From NCBI GenBank assembly GCA_016288495.1, contig JAEEZH010000205.1:1-39904 (forward strand): a stretch of DNA of 39,904 nucleotides. The letters run 5' to 3'. Positions 7,998 to 17,544 of this stretch are shown here, one piece after another (positions within the stretch are counted from its first letter, which is position 1; every line of letters starts with the position of its first letter). Origin of the DNA: Lachnospiraceae bacterium (lineage in GTDB: Bacteria; Bacillota; Clostridia; Lachnospirales; Lachnospiraceae). A model generated the notes under the pieces. The model was not told the DNA's origin and made no database searches. It saw nothing but the letters and a program-made list of their open reading frames with translations. The position numbers and the translations under genes are program-made.

Positions 7998-8975
7998 TCA
8001 TTTATTTGCTTTAAAACAGGCCACGCGATGACCACTCCCACAGTCTTTAAGCTGAGGCATTTCCTTTTCGCATCTTTCATCCGCAAAGGGACATCTGGTC
8101 CTGAAAACACAGCCTGTGGGAATATCGGTGACTGAAGGTATATCTCCGCCAAGGACCGGGCCGTCCTGCTGTTTATGATCCGGGTCCGGTATGGGAACAG
8201 CCTGTATCAGGGATCTGGTATAAGGATGCAGCGGCTCATCGTACACCGTATCCGCATCCCCGATCTCCACCAGCTTACCAAGATACATAACAGCTATCCT
8301 GTCACTTATATGTCTGACGATCAGCAGATCATGTGATATGAACAGATATGTCAGTCCCAGTTTTTTCTTGAGTATGTCAAACTGGTTTATCACCTGGGCC
8401 TGAATGGAAACATCCAGGGCCGACACCGGTTCATCACATACTATGAACTCAGGGTTGACTGCCAGGGCTCTGGCTATGCCGATACGCTGTCTCTGCCCTC
8501 CGGAAAACTCATGGGCATACCTGGTGGCATGCTCGGTATTGAGCCCCACCATCTCCATCAGCTGCCTGACTCTCTTTTTCTTCTGGGCTTCATCGGTATA
8601 ATACCCCTGTACAGTCAAAGGTTCCGCGATTATATCGGCCACGGTCATCCGGGGATTCAGCGACGAATAGGGATCCTGAAATACCATGGTGGCTTTCTTA
8701 CGGAACTCATCCATTTCCTTTTTATTGCCGATGGACTTTCCGTCATACAATATCTCTCCGGCGGTAGGTTTGTAAAGGTGAAGTATCGTTCTTCCCAATG
8801 TGGACTTTCCGCAGCCTGACTCCCCTACCAGTCCCAGGGTCTCTCCCTGCATGATCTCAAGGGAGACATCGTCCACTGCACGCAGCTGCCTCGTCTTAAA
8901 TAAACCGTCGTTTATTTCAAAGTATTTTTTCAGGTTCTTTATTTCCAGAAGAGGAGACTTTTTGTTTTCAGCCAT
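7998..8975 (-). CDS. oppF: Oligopeptide ABC transporter ATP-binding protein OppF
   Basis: 325 residues. Walker A is GESGCGKST, the Q-loop lies in [11 protein letters not shown], the ABC signature is [15 protein letters not shown], Walker B ends in [10 protein letters not shown] and the switch histidine is in FISHDL. The C-terminal oligo_HPY extension has [15 protein letters not shown], with the cysteine cluster typical of Opp/Dpp ATPases that have been seen to bind an iron-sulfur cluster. It powers peptide import together with OppD. The ATG directly follows the oppD stop codon and uses an AGGAGGG site inside the end of oppD. Confidence 0.95.
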   Translation of the reverse strand: MAENKKSPLLEIKNLKKYFEINDGLFKTRQLRAVDDVSLEIMQGETLGLVGESGCGKSTLGRTILHLYKPTAGEILYDGKSIGNKKEMDEFRKKATMVFQDPYSSLNPRMTVADIIAEPLTVQGYYTDEAQKKKRVRQLMEMVGLNTEHATRYAHEFSGGQRQRIGIARALAVNPEFIVCDEPVSALDVSIQAQVINQFDILKKKLGLTYLFISHDLLIVRHISDRIAVMYLGKLVEIGDADTVYDEPLHPYTRSLIQAVPIPDPDHKQQDGPVLGGDIPSVTDIPTGCVFRTRCPFADERCEKEMPQLKDCGSGHRVACFKANK

Positions 8976-9950
8976 TTACATCCCTCCTCTTTCCTTAAGA
9001 TTTAACCAGCATGAGGCTATATGTCCTTCCTCCACCTTTATCATAGGACATTTCCTGTTGAGGCAGAGCTTCATGGTCTCATCACATCTTTCGGCGAAAG
9101 CACACCCCCGTGGCAGTGCCAGCAGGTCGGGGACCGTGCCTTTTATGGGTTTAAGTGCCGTTACCCTGTCCATGGAGGGCATGGACGAGAGCAGACCCTT
9201 TGTATATTCATGGGCAGGCCTCTTAAATATGTCATTAAGGCTGCCTCTTTCACACACACTGCCGGCATACATCACCATGACCTCATCGCACATATGGGCG
9301 ATCACTCCCAGATCATGGGTTATCATGATTATAGCCATTCCCAGCTCTTTTTGCAAAGTCTTCATCAACTCCAGGATCTGTGCCTGTATGGTCACATCAA
9401 GAGCCGTGGTCGGTTCGTCCGCTATAAGGATATCCGGATCCGATGCCAGTGCCATGGCTATCATGATCCTCTGTCTCATACCTCCGGAAAGCTCATGAGG
9501 ATACTGCTTAAGACGCCTTTCGGGTTCACTGATCCTCACCTGCTTCAACAGCTCAAGCGCCCTGTTTTTCACTTCATCGCCCTTTGCATCCGTATGAAGA
9601 GTGATGGCTTCCATGATCTGTGAACCCACGGTCATGGTGGGATTCAGAGAAGTCATGGCCTCCTGGAAAATGATGGATATCCTGTTTCCTCTGATCTTTC
9701 TCATCTCGTCCTCGCCGGCACCGATGAGTTCCTTACCGTCAAACTTTACCGAACCGGAAACCACCTTTCCGTTGGCAGACAGGATCCCCATAATGGAATA
9801 AGCCGTAACGGATTTTCCGGAGCCCGACTCTCCCACTATGCCCAGAGTCCTTCCCCTGTCCAGTTCAAAGGACACTCCGTTTACCGCCATCACCTCACCC
9901 GCGTCCGTAAAAAAGGAGGTGTGCAGATCTTTTACTTCAAGTAAACTCAT
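8976..9950 (-). CDS. oppD: Oligopeptide ABC transporter ATP-binding protein OppD
   Basis: 324 residues. Walker A is [10 protein letters not shown], the Q-loop [10 protein letters not shown], the signature [15 protein letters not shown], Walker [11 protein letters not shown] and the switch MITHDLGV. The C-terminal oligo_HPY part carries [11 protein letters not shown] with further cysteines. It forms the ATPase pair with OppF. The start has AAGGAGG 5 bases upstream and lies 9 bases after the oppC stop. Confidence 0.95.
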   Translation of the reverse strand: MSLLEVKDLHTSFFTDAGEVMAVNGVSFELDRGRTLGIVGESGSGKSVTAYSIMGILSANGKVVSGSVKFDGKELIGAGEDEMRKIRGNRISIIFQEAMTSLNPTMTVGSQIMEAITLHTDAKGDEVKNRALELLKQVRISEPERRLKQYPHELSGGMRQRIMIAMALASDPDILIADEPTTALDVTIQAQILELMKTLQKELGMAIIMITHDLGVIAHMCDEVMVMYAGSVCERGSLNDIFKRPAHEYTKGLLSSMPSMDRVTALKPIKGTVPDLLALPRGCAFAERCDETMKLCLNRKCPMIKVEEGHIASCWLNLKERGGM

Positions 9951-9959
9951 AAAACCTCC

Positions 9960-11045
9960 TTACTTTACCAGCTTGGGATCAAAAGCATCCCTGAGCCCGT
10001 CGCCAAATATATTCAATGACAAAACTATGACCGATATCACCAGGGCGGGTATCACCAGTCTGTAAGGGTAAGATGATATCCCGTTCAGGGCATCGGCCGA
10101 AAGCGAACCTAATGAAGGCATGGGCGCATTGACGCCCAGTCCTATAAACGAAAGATAACTCTCCGTGAAGATCGCGCTGGGTATCTGAAGCGCCACGGAT
10201 ATAAAGATCACGCTCATACAGTTGGGAAGCAGATGCTTCCTGATGATCCAGGAGCCCTTTGCCCCTGCCACCCGCGCAGCCAGGACATACTCCTGCTCCT
10301 TCAATGAAAGGATCTGGCCTCTTATGAGCCTGGCCATGGATACCCAGTACAAAAGACCGAACACAATGAACAGACTGATCATGTTCGATCCTATGCTTTC
10401 AAGAAAGGTCCCCTGTATCCAGATTCCCAGAGATTCCTTAAGTACGGCAGACAATAAGATCACCATCAGCATATCGGGAAGAGAATAGATTATATCCACC
10501 ACCCGCATGATAAAAAGATCTGCCTTGCCTCCCAAATATCCCGATACAGAGCCTACCACCAGTCCGATGACCAGCACTATCAGACTGGCAAAAAAACCGA
10601 CGACCAGCGAGATCCTTGTACCATAGATCACTCTGATAAAATAATCCCTTCCCGATGCATCTGTACCAAAAACATGGGGAAAGACCTTTTCCCCTTTATC
10701 GATCCTGAGCTGTTCGCTCCGGCTGTACTCAAAGGGAGCCAGATTATTATAAGACATATCCATGGGCTGTCCCGGTACATTGCCCAGCATGGCATCATAG
10801 GAATAAGGCCACACAAAGGGGATGATAAGTGCACCTGCCGTTACCAGCACAATGAGAGTAAAGCTTATGACTGCCAGGGGATTACGGGAAAGACGTTTGA
10901 TGCCGTCCCTGAAAAAGGTGGAGGACTCACGCTCCTTCACCGCATTCTTTTTTTCTTCGTCAGAAGCCTTCTCAAAATCAGAAGATTCAATTTCGGAAAG
11001 GATCTCTTTTATTTCATCCATGTTGTTATTCATGCTCCCGATCAT
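9960..11045 (-). CDS. oppC: Oligopeptide ABC transporter permease OppC
   Basis: 361 residues. An acidic cytosolic leader of about 50 residues comes before the OppC_N segment (SRNPLAVISFTLIVLVTAGAL) and a BPD_transp_1 domain. The EAA loop contains VLAARVAGAKGSWIIRKHLLPN. The ATG overlaps the oppB stop (ATGA), which indicates translational coupling. Methionines at codons 5 and 9 are alternative starts, none with a clearly better ribosome-binding site. It forms the membrane channel with OppB. Confidence 0.94.
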   Translation of the reverse strand: MIGSMNNNMDEIKEILSEIESSDFEKASDEEKKNAVKERESSTFFRDGIKRLSRNPLAVISFTLIVLVTAGALIIPFVWPYSYDAMLGNVPGQPMDMSYNNLAPFEYSRSEQLRIDKGEKVFPHVFGTDASGRDYFIRVIYGTRISLVVGFFASLIVLVIGLVVGSVSGYLGGKADLFIMRVVDIIYSLPDMLMVILLSAVLKESLGIWIQGTFLESIGSNMISLFIVFGLLYWVSMARLIRGQILSLKEQEYVLAARVAGAKGSWIIRKHLLPNCMSVIFISVALQIPSAIFTESYLSFIGLGVNAPMPSLGSLSADALNGISSYPYRLVIPALVISVIVLSLNIFGDGLRDAFDPKLVK

Positions 11046-11971
11046 TCCAGAGTTATCCTCGGATCCACCACCTTATACAGGATATCACTCACCAGATTCA
11101 TGATCACGATCAGCACGGCAAGTATGATGGTGGTACCCATGATCATGGGATAATCCCTGCCGGTTATGCTGGTAATAAAATTCCTGCCGATACCCGGCAC
11201 CGCAAAGATCTGCTCCACCACCAAAGACCCGGTAACTATATAAGCCAGCATGGGTCCGAAATAAGTGATGACGGGCAGCAGCGCATTTTTAATGCCATGA
11301 ACAAAAATGATACGAAAACGGGGAACGCCTTTTGCTTTGGCGGTACGAATGAAATCCTGTCCCATAACCTCCAGCATGGAGGATCTCATGAGACGGGTGA
11401 TATAGGACATGGGAGAGAGCGAAAGGGTGATAACAGGTAATACCAGTCCCCCTTCGGTTGCCCCGTTGGCAGGAAACATCTTCAGTTTTATCACGAAGAC
11501 TATGAGAAAAACAGATCCGATGATAAAAGAAGGCATGGATACAAAAGCAGTGGTTATCACCATGACCAGCCTGTCCCACAGAGTATTGCGGAACAAGGCT
11601 GCCAGAGTCCCCAGCAATATACCGGATATCAAAGCGATGACGGCAGCCAGAATTCCGATATAAGCGGAAGTCTTCATGCCGTCGGCAACCACATCAACCA
11701 CACTTCGGCCCCTCTGCTTCAGAGAGGGGCCAAAATCAAATTTTGTTACAATATCGGTGAGATATGTGAGATACTGCTCAAATAACGGCTTATCCAGGCC
11801 GTATTTAGCTTCAAGTGCCTTCATGGCCGCCGGGGAAATAGCTTTCTCTCCCAGGAACGGGCCTCCAGGAACGGCGTGCATTACAAAAAACGTAACGGTT
11901 ATCACCACCCACACGGTCACTATGGCCAGAAGGATCCTTCTGATTATGTAAGTCAGCGTCTTTGGATTCAT
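11042..11971 (-). CDS. oppB: Oligopeptide ABC transporter permease OppB
   Basis: 309 residues. It opens with a typical DppB/OppB first helix (RRILLAIVTVWVVITVTFFVMH) and the following PGGPF and YGLDKPLFEQY motifs. The BPD_transp_1 domain has the EAA loop DFIRTAKAKGVPRFRII. About six membrane helices are visible. It starts only 4 bases after the stop of the secreted protease-like gene, so the two are probably co-transcribed. Confidence 0.95.
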   Translation of the reverse strand: MNPKTLTYIIRRILLAIVTVWVVITVTFFVMHAVPGGPFLGEKAISPAAMKALEAKYGLDKPLFEQYLTYLTDIVTKFDFGPSLKQRGRSVVDVVADGMKTSAYIGILAAVIALISGILLGTLAALFRNTLWDRLVMVITTAFVSMPSFIIGSVFLIVFVIKLKMFPANGATEGGLVLPVITLSLSPMSYITRLMRSSMLEVMGQDFIRTAKAKGVPRFRIIFVHGIKNALLPVITYFGPMLAYIVTGSLVVEQIFAVPGIGRNFITSITGRDYPMIMGTTIILAVLIVIMNLVSDILYKVVDPRITLE

Positions 11972-11975
11972 AATA

Positions 11976-14399
11976 TCACTTTACGGTTACGGGCACTTTA
12001 TAATCTATCCCCGCTATGGTAGCGGTAAGCTCGGTCTCTCCGGCTTTCACAGCCTTTAAATGACCTTTTCCGTCAACTGTGGCTATCTTTGTATCCTTTA
12101 CGGAATACACTACCTTCGCGGATGTATCCACATTTTTCAGGACCACATCGGTTTCCTGTCCCGCCTTAAGCTTATATATCTTCTTTTTGAAGGTGGGTAC
12201 GGCGGCGTTCACCTTGAGCGTAAGGACTTCAGGCTTGATATCCTTCCCGGTGGTGAAGGTGATCTTTACCTTTGTTTTTCCGGCCTTGTTTAAGGTCATC
12301 AGTCCGTCCTTATCGATGGATGCCACCTTCTTTGAGCTGACCTTCCACTCGGTAGGCGCCACCGTGGAATTGATATATCTGTTCAGATCCACACGGCCCG
12401 ACCTGTTGATGTTGATCTCATTTTCCGACAAAGTGGGCTTTACCAGAGTCAGTGTATTTGCCGAAAGAGTCTTTCCGGCTTTATCCTGAGCCGTGATCTT
12501 TACCGTACCGTTTGAAAGCACCGTAAGCTTTCCTGTCTTTTTAAGAGATGCCACCTTGTCATTATCCAAAGTAAATTTCTTCGCATCTTTAAATGCGGAG
12601 AAGAGATACTTCTTGACATTGATGCTTTTAGCGGCTATCGCGTTGCCGGATGCGGTATATTTCGAAAGATCTGCCTTCAGAGGGCCGTCTGCAGGCTCCT
12701 GCTCTTCAGGCTCCTGCTCTTCAGGCTCTTTGGGCTCCTCCTCCTTGTCCAGGTTTTCCTTCTTCACACCGTCTTTATCTATGATAATGGACGCTTCCTT
12801 ACCGGTACCGTCCCCCGATACGACGGTCTGTTTGGGCGTGGCTGCGGAAGTATCCGTCAGCTTGACCGTTATACGCTGGCCTTCTTCAAGAAGAGCCTTT
12901 ACCGAAGCAACATCACCCTTATCATCCAGCTCATAGGTAACCTTATCCGTATCCGTTTCCACTTCAAGCAGCTTATTGCCATCCAGTGCTTTAAAGGAGA
13001 GTTTCTCACCCTTAACATTATTCTTTACAGTCTTCTCTTCATTTTTGGTAAATATTATCTGTTTGGTGGGAAGACTCTTTTCCTTTCCGCTGAGGATGCC
13101 GGATGATACTCCCTCAAAGGCTTCATCCGCCCTGCCTACGGGAACGGAGATCTCATCCCCGTTTACGCTTATAAGCTCACCTTCCTCATCGCTTACGGTA
13201 TAATCGGTGCTGTTCACCAGCATACTCTTGCAGCGCAGCTTGCAGCGCAGTTTGCAGCGCAGTTTGCAGCGCAGCTTACAACGCAGTTTGCAGCGCAGTT
13301 TGCAGCGCAGCTTACATCTTAAGGAGAGGCTCTGAAGATCATTTTTATGTGCCTCAAACTCACGCTGGTCATCCTCTGACCAGTCCTCCTCGGTGAAATC
13401 CTTGTACATATTGTAGTTTTCCGTATATTCATCATACTCTTCCCTGGTCCAGGGACCCGAAAAGGCATTGAACATCAGTTCATCATCTTCTGTCCATTCA
13501 CTGTTTCCGAACAGCTTTCCAAGCTTCTCTTCCCATGCTTTCTCATCATATACTCCGTGATCGAACCAGGGCGCGGAATAGACTTCATAGGGTACGCAGG
13601 TGATAAAACATTCGGGATTATCCGAATTCCAGTTTATCTTCTCACTTATGTCATAACTCCATTCGGGGACATGGAAGGATATACCGTTCATGGGAACTTC
13701 GACTATCTCATTCACGGTTATCTCACGCTTTGTATTGGGATAATTACTGTCATAAATATATATAACTGTCCTGTCAGTTGATTCGGGATTATCATATCCG
13801 TAAGCGATCACCGCATGTCCGCCTTCGGGACCGAAAAGTCCTATCACAACCGGCATATCGGCAGCTTTCATAACAGACAAAAGCTCCTCGCCGGTAAGCG
13901 GGATCGAAAAACAGCACTGGACACGCTCGTCATACTGGGATACCTGAATGGCTTCAATGAACTTGCGAAGGTCTGTCTTAAGCTCTTCATCCTTATCATC
14001 CGAAGGGTCGTAATCCACCTTGGACTTAAGTTCCATCATGCCTATACCCTCAGGCACTATTCCGGAATCGCCCACAAAAGTCTCCATAGGCACTTTACCG
14101 TAATTAAACATGGCATTTGTCGCGGATATACCGTAACAGCTGCCCCCCCACTCATCGTCAAATACCTGATAGATCAGGCTTCCCTTTTTACCGAAAACCT
14201 GCTCATAACGCTTCTGGGGTATATGATAATGATCGCTTTCCAGATAGCCAAGACCGGTATTGCCGTAATCATTTGTAAACCTGTAAGAATAGGTCGCCGC
14301 TTCAACAAAACCGGGCTCAAAAGCAAAAATATCCGCGGCCATTGATAATACCATCGTCAATGTCAATATGATCGCTGTCAGCCGTCTTAATAGTCTCAT
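11976..14399 (-). CDS. Secreted papain/C39-like cysteine protease with LRCK repeat and Ig-like domains
   Basis: 807 residues with a Sec signal peptide (cleavage about 26-34). Residues 40-270 look like a papain-fold or C39-like peptidase: the putative nucleophile C88 in WGGSCYGISATNAMF, H195 in GGHAVIAYGYD and D217 or N219 in YIYDSNYPN. A very acidic stretch (about 300-357) is followed by eight LRCK units (360-391). A region of unknown fold comes next, then a Glu/Pro-rich linker with EEQEP repeats (about 555-575) and Big_2-type Ig-like domains at the C-terminus (from about 590; endings such as VTYSVKDTKIATVDGKG and TATIAGIDYKVPVTV). The ribosome-binding site is GAGGAG. It lies 4 bases upstream of oppB, so it may generate or handle peptides taken up by Opp. 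No transpeptidase (LPXTG) anchor is visible. Confidence 0.8.
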   Translation of the reverse strand: MRLLRRLTAIILTLTMVLSMAADIFAFEPGFVEAATYSYRFTNDYGNTGLGYLESDHYHIPQKRYEQVFGKKGSLIYQVFDDEWGGSCYGISATNAMFNYGKVPMETFVGDSGIVPEGIGMMELKSKVDYDPSDDKDEELKTDLRKFIEAIQVSQYDERVQCCFSIPLTGEELLSVMKAADMPVVIGLFGPEGGHAVIAYGYDNPESTDRTVIYIYDSNYPNTKREITVNEIVEVPMNGISFHVPEWSYDISEKINWNSDNPECFITCVPYEVYSAPWFDHGVYDEKAWEEKLGKLFGNSEWTEDDELMFNAFSGPWTREEYDEYTENYNMYKDFTEEDWSEDDQREFEAHKNDLQSLSLRCKLRCKLRCKLRCKLRCKLRCKLRCKLRCKSMLVNSTDYTVSDEEGELISVNGDEISVPVGRADEAFEGVSSGILSGKEKSLPTKQIIFTKNEEKTVKNNVKGEKLSFKALDGNKLLEVETDTDKVTYELDDKGDVASVKALLEEGQRITVKLTDTSAATPKQTVVSGDGTGKEASIIIDKDGVKKENLDKEEEPKEPEEQEPEEQEPADGPLKADLSKYTASGNAIAAKSINVKKYLFSAFKDAKKFTLDNDKVASLKKTGKLTVLSNGTVKITAQDKAGKTLSANTLTLVKPTLSENEININRSGRVDLNRYINSTVAPTEWKVSSKKVASIDKDGLMTLNKAGKTKVKITFTTGKDIKPEVLTLKVNAAVPTFKKKIYKLKAGQETDVVLKNVDTSAKVVYSVKDTKIATVDGKGHLKAVKAGETELTATIAGIDYKVPVTVK
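13227..13322 (-). repeat. Tandem 12-bp repeat, 8 units, encoding (LRCK)8
   Basis: Eight in-frame 12-base units (coding sense mostly CTG-CGC-TGC-AAR) lie inside the secreted protease-like gene. Units differ only at third codon positions (AAA/AAG, CGC/CGT, TGC/TGT), except that the first is written TTA-AGA-TGT-AAG. Copy number can change by slippage without breaking the frame. The product is a cationic cysteine-rich segment of 32 residues next to an acidic stretch. Confidence 0.97.
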
Positions 14400-14444
14400 G
14401 ATATCTCTCCTCTCCTCAACAACCTCTGTCTGAAGGGTATAACG

Positions 14445-16358
14445 CTATCCCTTATCCTGAACTTCCCGAAGCAGCGAATATGCCCTCTCATAATTTTTAC
14501 TTCTCTGCTCATTCAACAGATATTCCACATCCTTACGCACTCTCGGGTCGTCAAAAAGAGGACGCAGGAATGGTGCATACCTGGTGCCGCTGTCCCTGTC
14601 AAGCTCCTTAAGGAACCTGTCCAGGGTCTTTCCCTGACTGTAGCTTCTGCCGATGGTGTCGGTTGCCGCATCCATACAATCGGCACACTGTACTATATCC
14701 GTTATCACCTTGTACGGACTTTCTGCCGTCTTTACGCTTTCCGGATAGCCCTTCGAATCGTCGTACCACTTATGATGTCCCAGCGCCACGTCCGCATACT
14801 TTCTGGTAGATTCATTACTCTTAAGGAGCATATAACCTATCTCGGGATGTGACCTGATGATATCAAATTCAAAATCCAGAAGCCGCCTGCCGTAAACATA
14901 TATGGTATCCATGATAAAAACCTTGCCGAAATCATGGCACAGGGCAGCTTCATATGCATAATAAACTATGGCTTCCCGCTTATCCGTCACATCATCAATG
15001 CTCTTTATCCCCGGCATACCGATAAATACTTCAGGCTTTTTCCTGATCAGGTGATAGCAGAGGCATTCCGTGATCTGTCCCACCATCTGCGAATGGATAT
15101 ATGTCGGCGGATGAATGGCAGCGATGCACTGTAAGACAAAATCCCTGAATATGATACCGCTGGGTATCTCTATGTATTTGCGGATCATCTCTGACAGATA
15201 ATCGAGAGAAAACGACAAAGCGCTGTCTCCGGCAAATTTAAATATATACGCACAGAGATTGGCATATATTTCTTCCACAACGGAGATTTCTTCCATACTG
15301 ATGTGTTCAGGATCCAGCTGGCAGATGATCTCCAGGGGGACCAGCATATTGTAAAAGGTACCGTCAGTACTGAAATCGAGCTTATTCCTGCCGCGATAAT
15401 CCTCAAACAATATCTCCATATACAGTTTCTTATCTATCTCCCCCGCCAGGTATCTGCATCTGGCTATCAGCACGCGGAGCGTTGCAAAGCCGATTATATC
15501 CTTGTAATACTCAGGGGTGACCTGACAGACATGATTCATCTCGTCGGCTTTTTTTCCTATGATCTTAAGCTGTTCTTTGGAAAAGCCCCTGTAATTATTC
15601 ATCTCTGTATTCTGAAGATAATATTCAAGGACTCTGAATTTAAAATACTTCCAGTCAAAACCCGGCACCGCTTTTATATAAAATTCATCTTCACTTATCT
15701 CAAGCATCCATTCCAGTATTTCCAGATCTCTCCTGTTCGCTTCGTCATTGTTTGTGACACGTTCATTAAAGGCACAGATAAAACGGGAATTCGTCAGAAC
15801 GATCTCCCTGCACTTTGTCTCCCTGATGGTCAGAAAACGTTCCTTGTCCAGAAGCTTAAAAAACTCTTCTCCTATGGCAAGGCCTCTTTTCCTGTAAAAC
15901 TCCGCGATCTGCGGATGCGTGGTTATCCTGTTGGTCATGTTCATCAGGGAATAACAGATCGAAAGCTCACGGTCCAGCTGCACGATAAGCGCGGAAATAT
16001 CAACCTTTCTTTTCGCATCCACCAGCAGTCTTTCGGAAATAAGGTAAGACATGGGCAGATCAAGATTCTCAAAATCGCTTTCCGCATCGGCAACATTCAA
16101 CAGGCTGTCTGCCAGAGATCTCATCTGCTCCACCAGAGTGTCGTCCAACACATCATCGGAATCAAGAACAGGATACAGATCCTTATCTAGCATGTCTCTG
16201 TTGACCGCCGCAAGCCTGCCTATCTTCTGGAAATTATATTTAAGCCTGACCGTATAATCGGCGGCATTATCAAACAACTGAATGTCAGGCGACGAAAGAC
16301 GCCTGATCTCAGTCATCCGCTGGGCATATTTTATAAATTCTTCCTTCAGTTCCACCAT
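14445..16358 (-). CDS. HD-GYP domain protein, putative c-di-GMP phosphodiesterase
   Basis: About 637 residues from ATG 16358. I chose this start because CGGAG lies 9 bases before it. A TTG at 16388 would add 10 residues but has no ribosome-binding site. The first 400 or so residues are helical with no recognised domain or membrane segment. The C-terminal third carries HD-GYP features: CHDFGK (metal-binding HD), RSHPEIGYMLL, LGHHKWYDDSKGYP and CADCMDAATD. The usual HHE..DGxGYP motif is altered (HHK, DDSKGYP), so activity is likely but not certain. It has its own promoter at 16426-16454 and lies upstream of the protease/opp genes, with a 45-base gap. Confidence 0.82.
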   Translation of the reverse strand: MVELKEEFIKYAQRMTEIRRLSSPDIQLFDNAADYTVRLKYNFQKIGRLAAVNRDMLDKDLYPVLDSDDVLDDTLVEQMRSLADSLLNVADAESDFENLDLPMSYLISERLLVDAKRKVDISALIVQLDRELSICYSLMNMTNRITTHPQIAEFYRKRGLAIGEEFFKLLDKERFLTIRETKCREIVLTNSRFICAFNERVTNNDEANRRDLEILEWMLEISEDEFYIKAVPGFDWKYFKFRVLEYYLQNTEMNNYRGFSKEQLKIIGKKADEMNHVCQVTPEYYKDIIGFATLRVLIARCRYLAGEIDKKLYMEILFEDYRGRNKLDFSTDGTFYNMLVPLEIICQLDPEHISMEEISVVEEIYANLCAYIFKFAGDSALSFSLDYLSEMIRKYIEIPSGIIFRDFVLQCIAAIHPPTYIHSQMVGQITECLCYHLIRKKPEVFIGMPGIKSIDDVTDKREAIVYYAYEAALCHDFGKVFIMDTIYVYGRRLLDFEFDIIRSHPEIGYMLLKSNESTRKYADVALGHHKWYDDSKGYPESVKTAESPYKVITDIVQCADCMDAATDTIGRSYSQGKTLDRFLKELDRDSGTRYAPFLRPLFDDPRVRKDVEYLLNEQRSKNYERAYSLLREVQDKG

Positions 16359-16425
16359 GTACTTAATCTCCGGGGACACTTTGATCAAAAGGCCGGTTTC
16401 AGATTAAACAAAATTTTCCTTGTAC

Positions 16426-16454
16426 AGTATATCAAAATCAATCCTGTTTTTCAA
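16426..16454 (-). promoter_or_regulatory. Sigma-A-type promoter of the HD-GYP gene
   Basis: On the minus strand, TTGAAA (16454-16449) and TATACT (16431-16426) are separated by exactly 17 bases, each with five of six consensus positions. This predicts a transcript start near 16419 and a leader of about 60 bases. The -35 box lies in the loop and arm of the hairpin following the GT4 gene. It may drive the whole HD-GYP, protease and opp set. Confidence 0.75.
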
Positions 16455-16468
16455 ACCGTATAAACAGG
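16443..16468 (-). terminator. Hairpin after the GT4 gene, possible terminator of the polysaccharide block
   Basis: CCTGTTT (16443-16449) pairs with AAACAGG (16462-16468) around a 12-base loop, 2 bases after the GT4 stop codon. On the minus strand it is followed by ATTGATTTTGATATA, which is AT-rich but not a clean U-tract, so termination may be weak. Confidence 0.45.
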
Positions 16469-16470
16469 CA

Positions 16471-17544
16471 TCACAAAACACATCTTTTCGGGTAGTTTTG
16501 GCATAATTTCAACAGTTTTTCGGCAGAAGAGCGCCAGGAAAAACGATCCAGACACTCCTGCGCAGGAGCGCTGTCCTGCTCCAGCAGTTTATCCAGGTCC
16601 ACTTCATAATCCGTGGGATCTATGTAATATGCGCTGTCTTTGTATATCTCGGGAAGGGAAGAAGTATTCGAGATCACTATCCTTGCGCCGCAGGAAAGAG
16701 CCTCCATGGGAGGTATCCCGAACCCTTCGTAAAACGAGGGAAACAAAAAAGCCCGGCAATTTGTCATCAGCGATTTCACCTGTTCATCACTCACATAACC
16801 GAGAGCTATTATGTTGTCCGCACTCACGGTCTCATTGCTCTGCCACTCTTCCACGGTTCCGGCCATCAGGAAATATCTGCCCGGATTCCTCTTTGCCATT
16901 TCACAGATCCACTTGAAATTTTTCTGTTTCCTGTTTGCGGAAAGGGAAAAATAATATTCGCCCTTCTTAACTTCGGGATGATCCTTCATCCATGAGTCAT
17001 CCACCCCTACCCGTTCCATATGCTGCCAGGCGTTTGGTATCACCCTGATATCATCTATGTCGCGGCCGTAAAGCCTTGCCATATCCCGACGGCTGTTTTC
17101 GGATACGGTAACCGGAACATCAGCTTTTTTTACGGCGATCCGGTAGTTGAGCAACAGCATATTCCTGGCAAAAACGTTACCCATGCTCTTTGCGATCTCG
17201 GGGAACATGGCCGGCATCACGTCATGGACCACCGCTATCCCCTTTGGGTAGAGCATGGGAACTATAGTGCACATGAATATGCCGGGACACTTCTTTTTCC
17301 ACAGGTAAAAAGGCAGACAGATCTGCTCCCACAAAAGACCTTTTAATGACCCGTAGTTAACTGTCTTAAGGTTTACATAACTCTTATCGGAAAGAGAACA
17401 ACCACGGGGGATCAGGATCTCAAACATACCGGATGGTGCTATCTTATCAAGCTCATCCAGGATCTCTCCGATATATCTCTGAACGCCGCCCATCATACCT
17501 GTCAGCTGACGTCCGTCTATGACAAATACCCTTTTCTCGCTCAT
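16471..17544 (-). CDS. GT4 family glycosyltransferase
   Basis: 357 residues. The N-terminal half has a Gly-rich acceptor-side loop, GRQLTGMMGGVQRYIGEIL. The C-terminal GT-B half has YYFSLSANRKQKNFKWI, IALGYVSDEQVKSLM and the EX7E-type donor site in SFYEGFGIPPMEALSCGARI. GT4 enzymes move a sugar from a nucleotide donor to a growing glycan in the cytosol. The ATG overlaps the MATE stop (ATGA). It is the last gene of the long polysaccharide/surface block and probably adds one residue of its glycan; donor and acceptor are unknown. Confidence 0.92.
   Translation of the reverse strand: MSEKRVFVIDGRQLTGMMGGVQRYIGEILDELDKIAPSGMFEILIPRGCSLSDKSYVNLKTVNYGSLKGLLWEQICLPFYLWKKKCPGIFMCTIVPMLYPKGIAVVHDVMPAMFPEIAKSMGNVFARNMLLLNYRIAVKKADVPVTVSENSRRDMARLYGRDIDDIRVIPNAWQHMERVGVDDSWMKDHPEVKKGEYYFSLSANRKQKNFKWICEMAKRNPGRYFLMAGTVEEWQSNETVSADNIIALGYVSDEQVKSLMTNCRAFLFPSFYEGFGIPPMEALSCGARIVISNTSSLPEIYKDSAYYIDPTDYEVDLDKLLEQDSAPAQECLDRFSWRSSAEKLLKLCQNYPKRCVL

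Noticed and set aside
13227..13322. Short repeats as a CRISPR array
   Set aside because: The units are 12 bases, contiguous, in frame and without spacers, and no cas genes are present.
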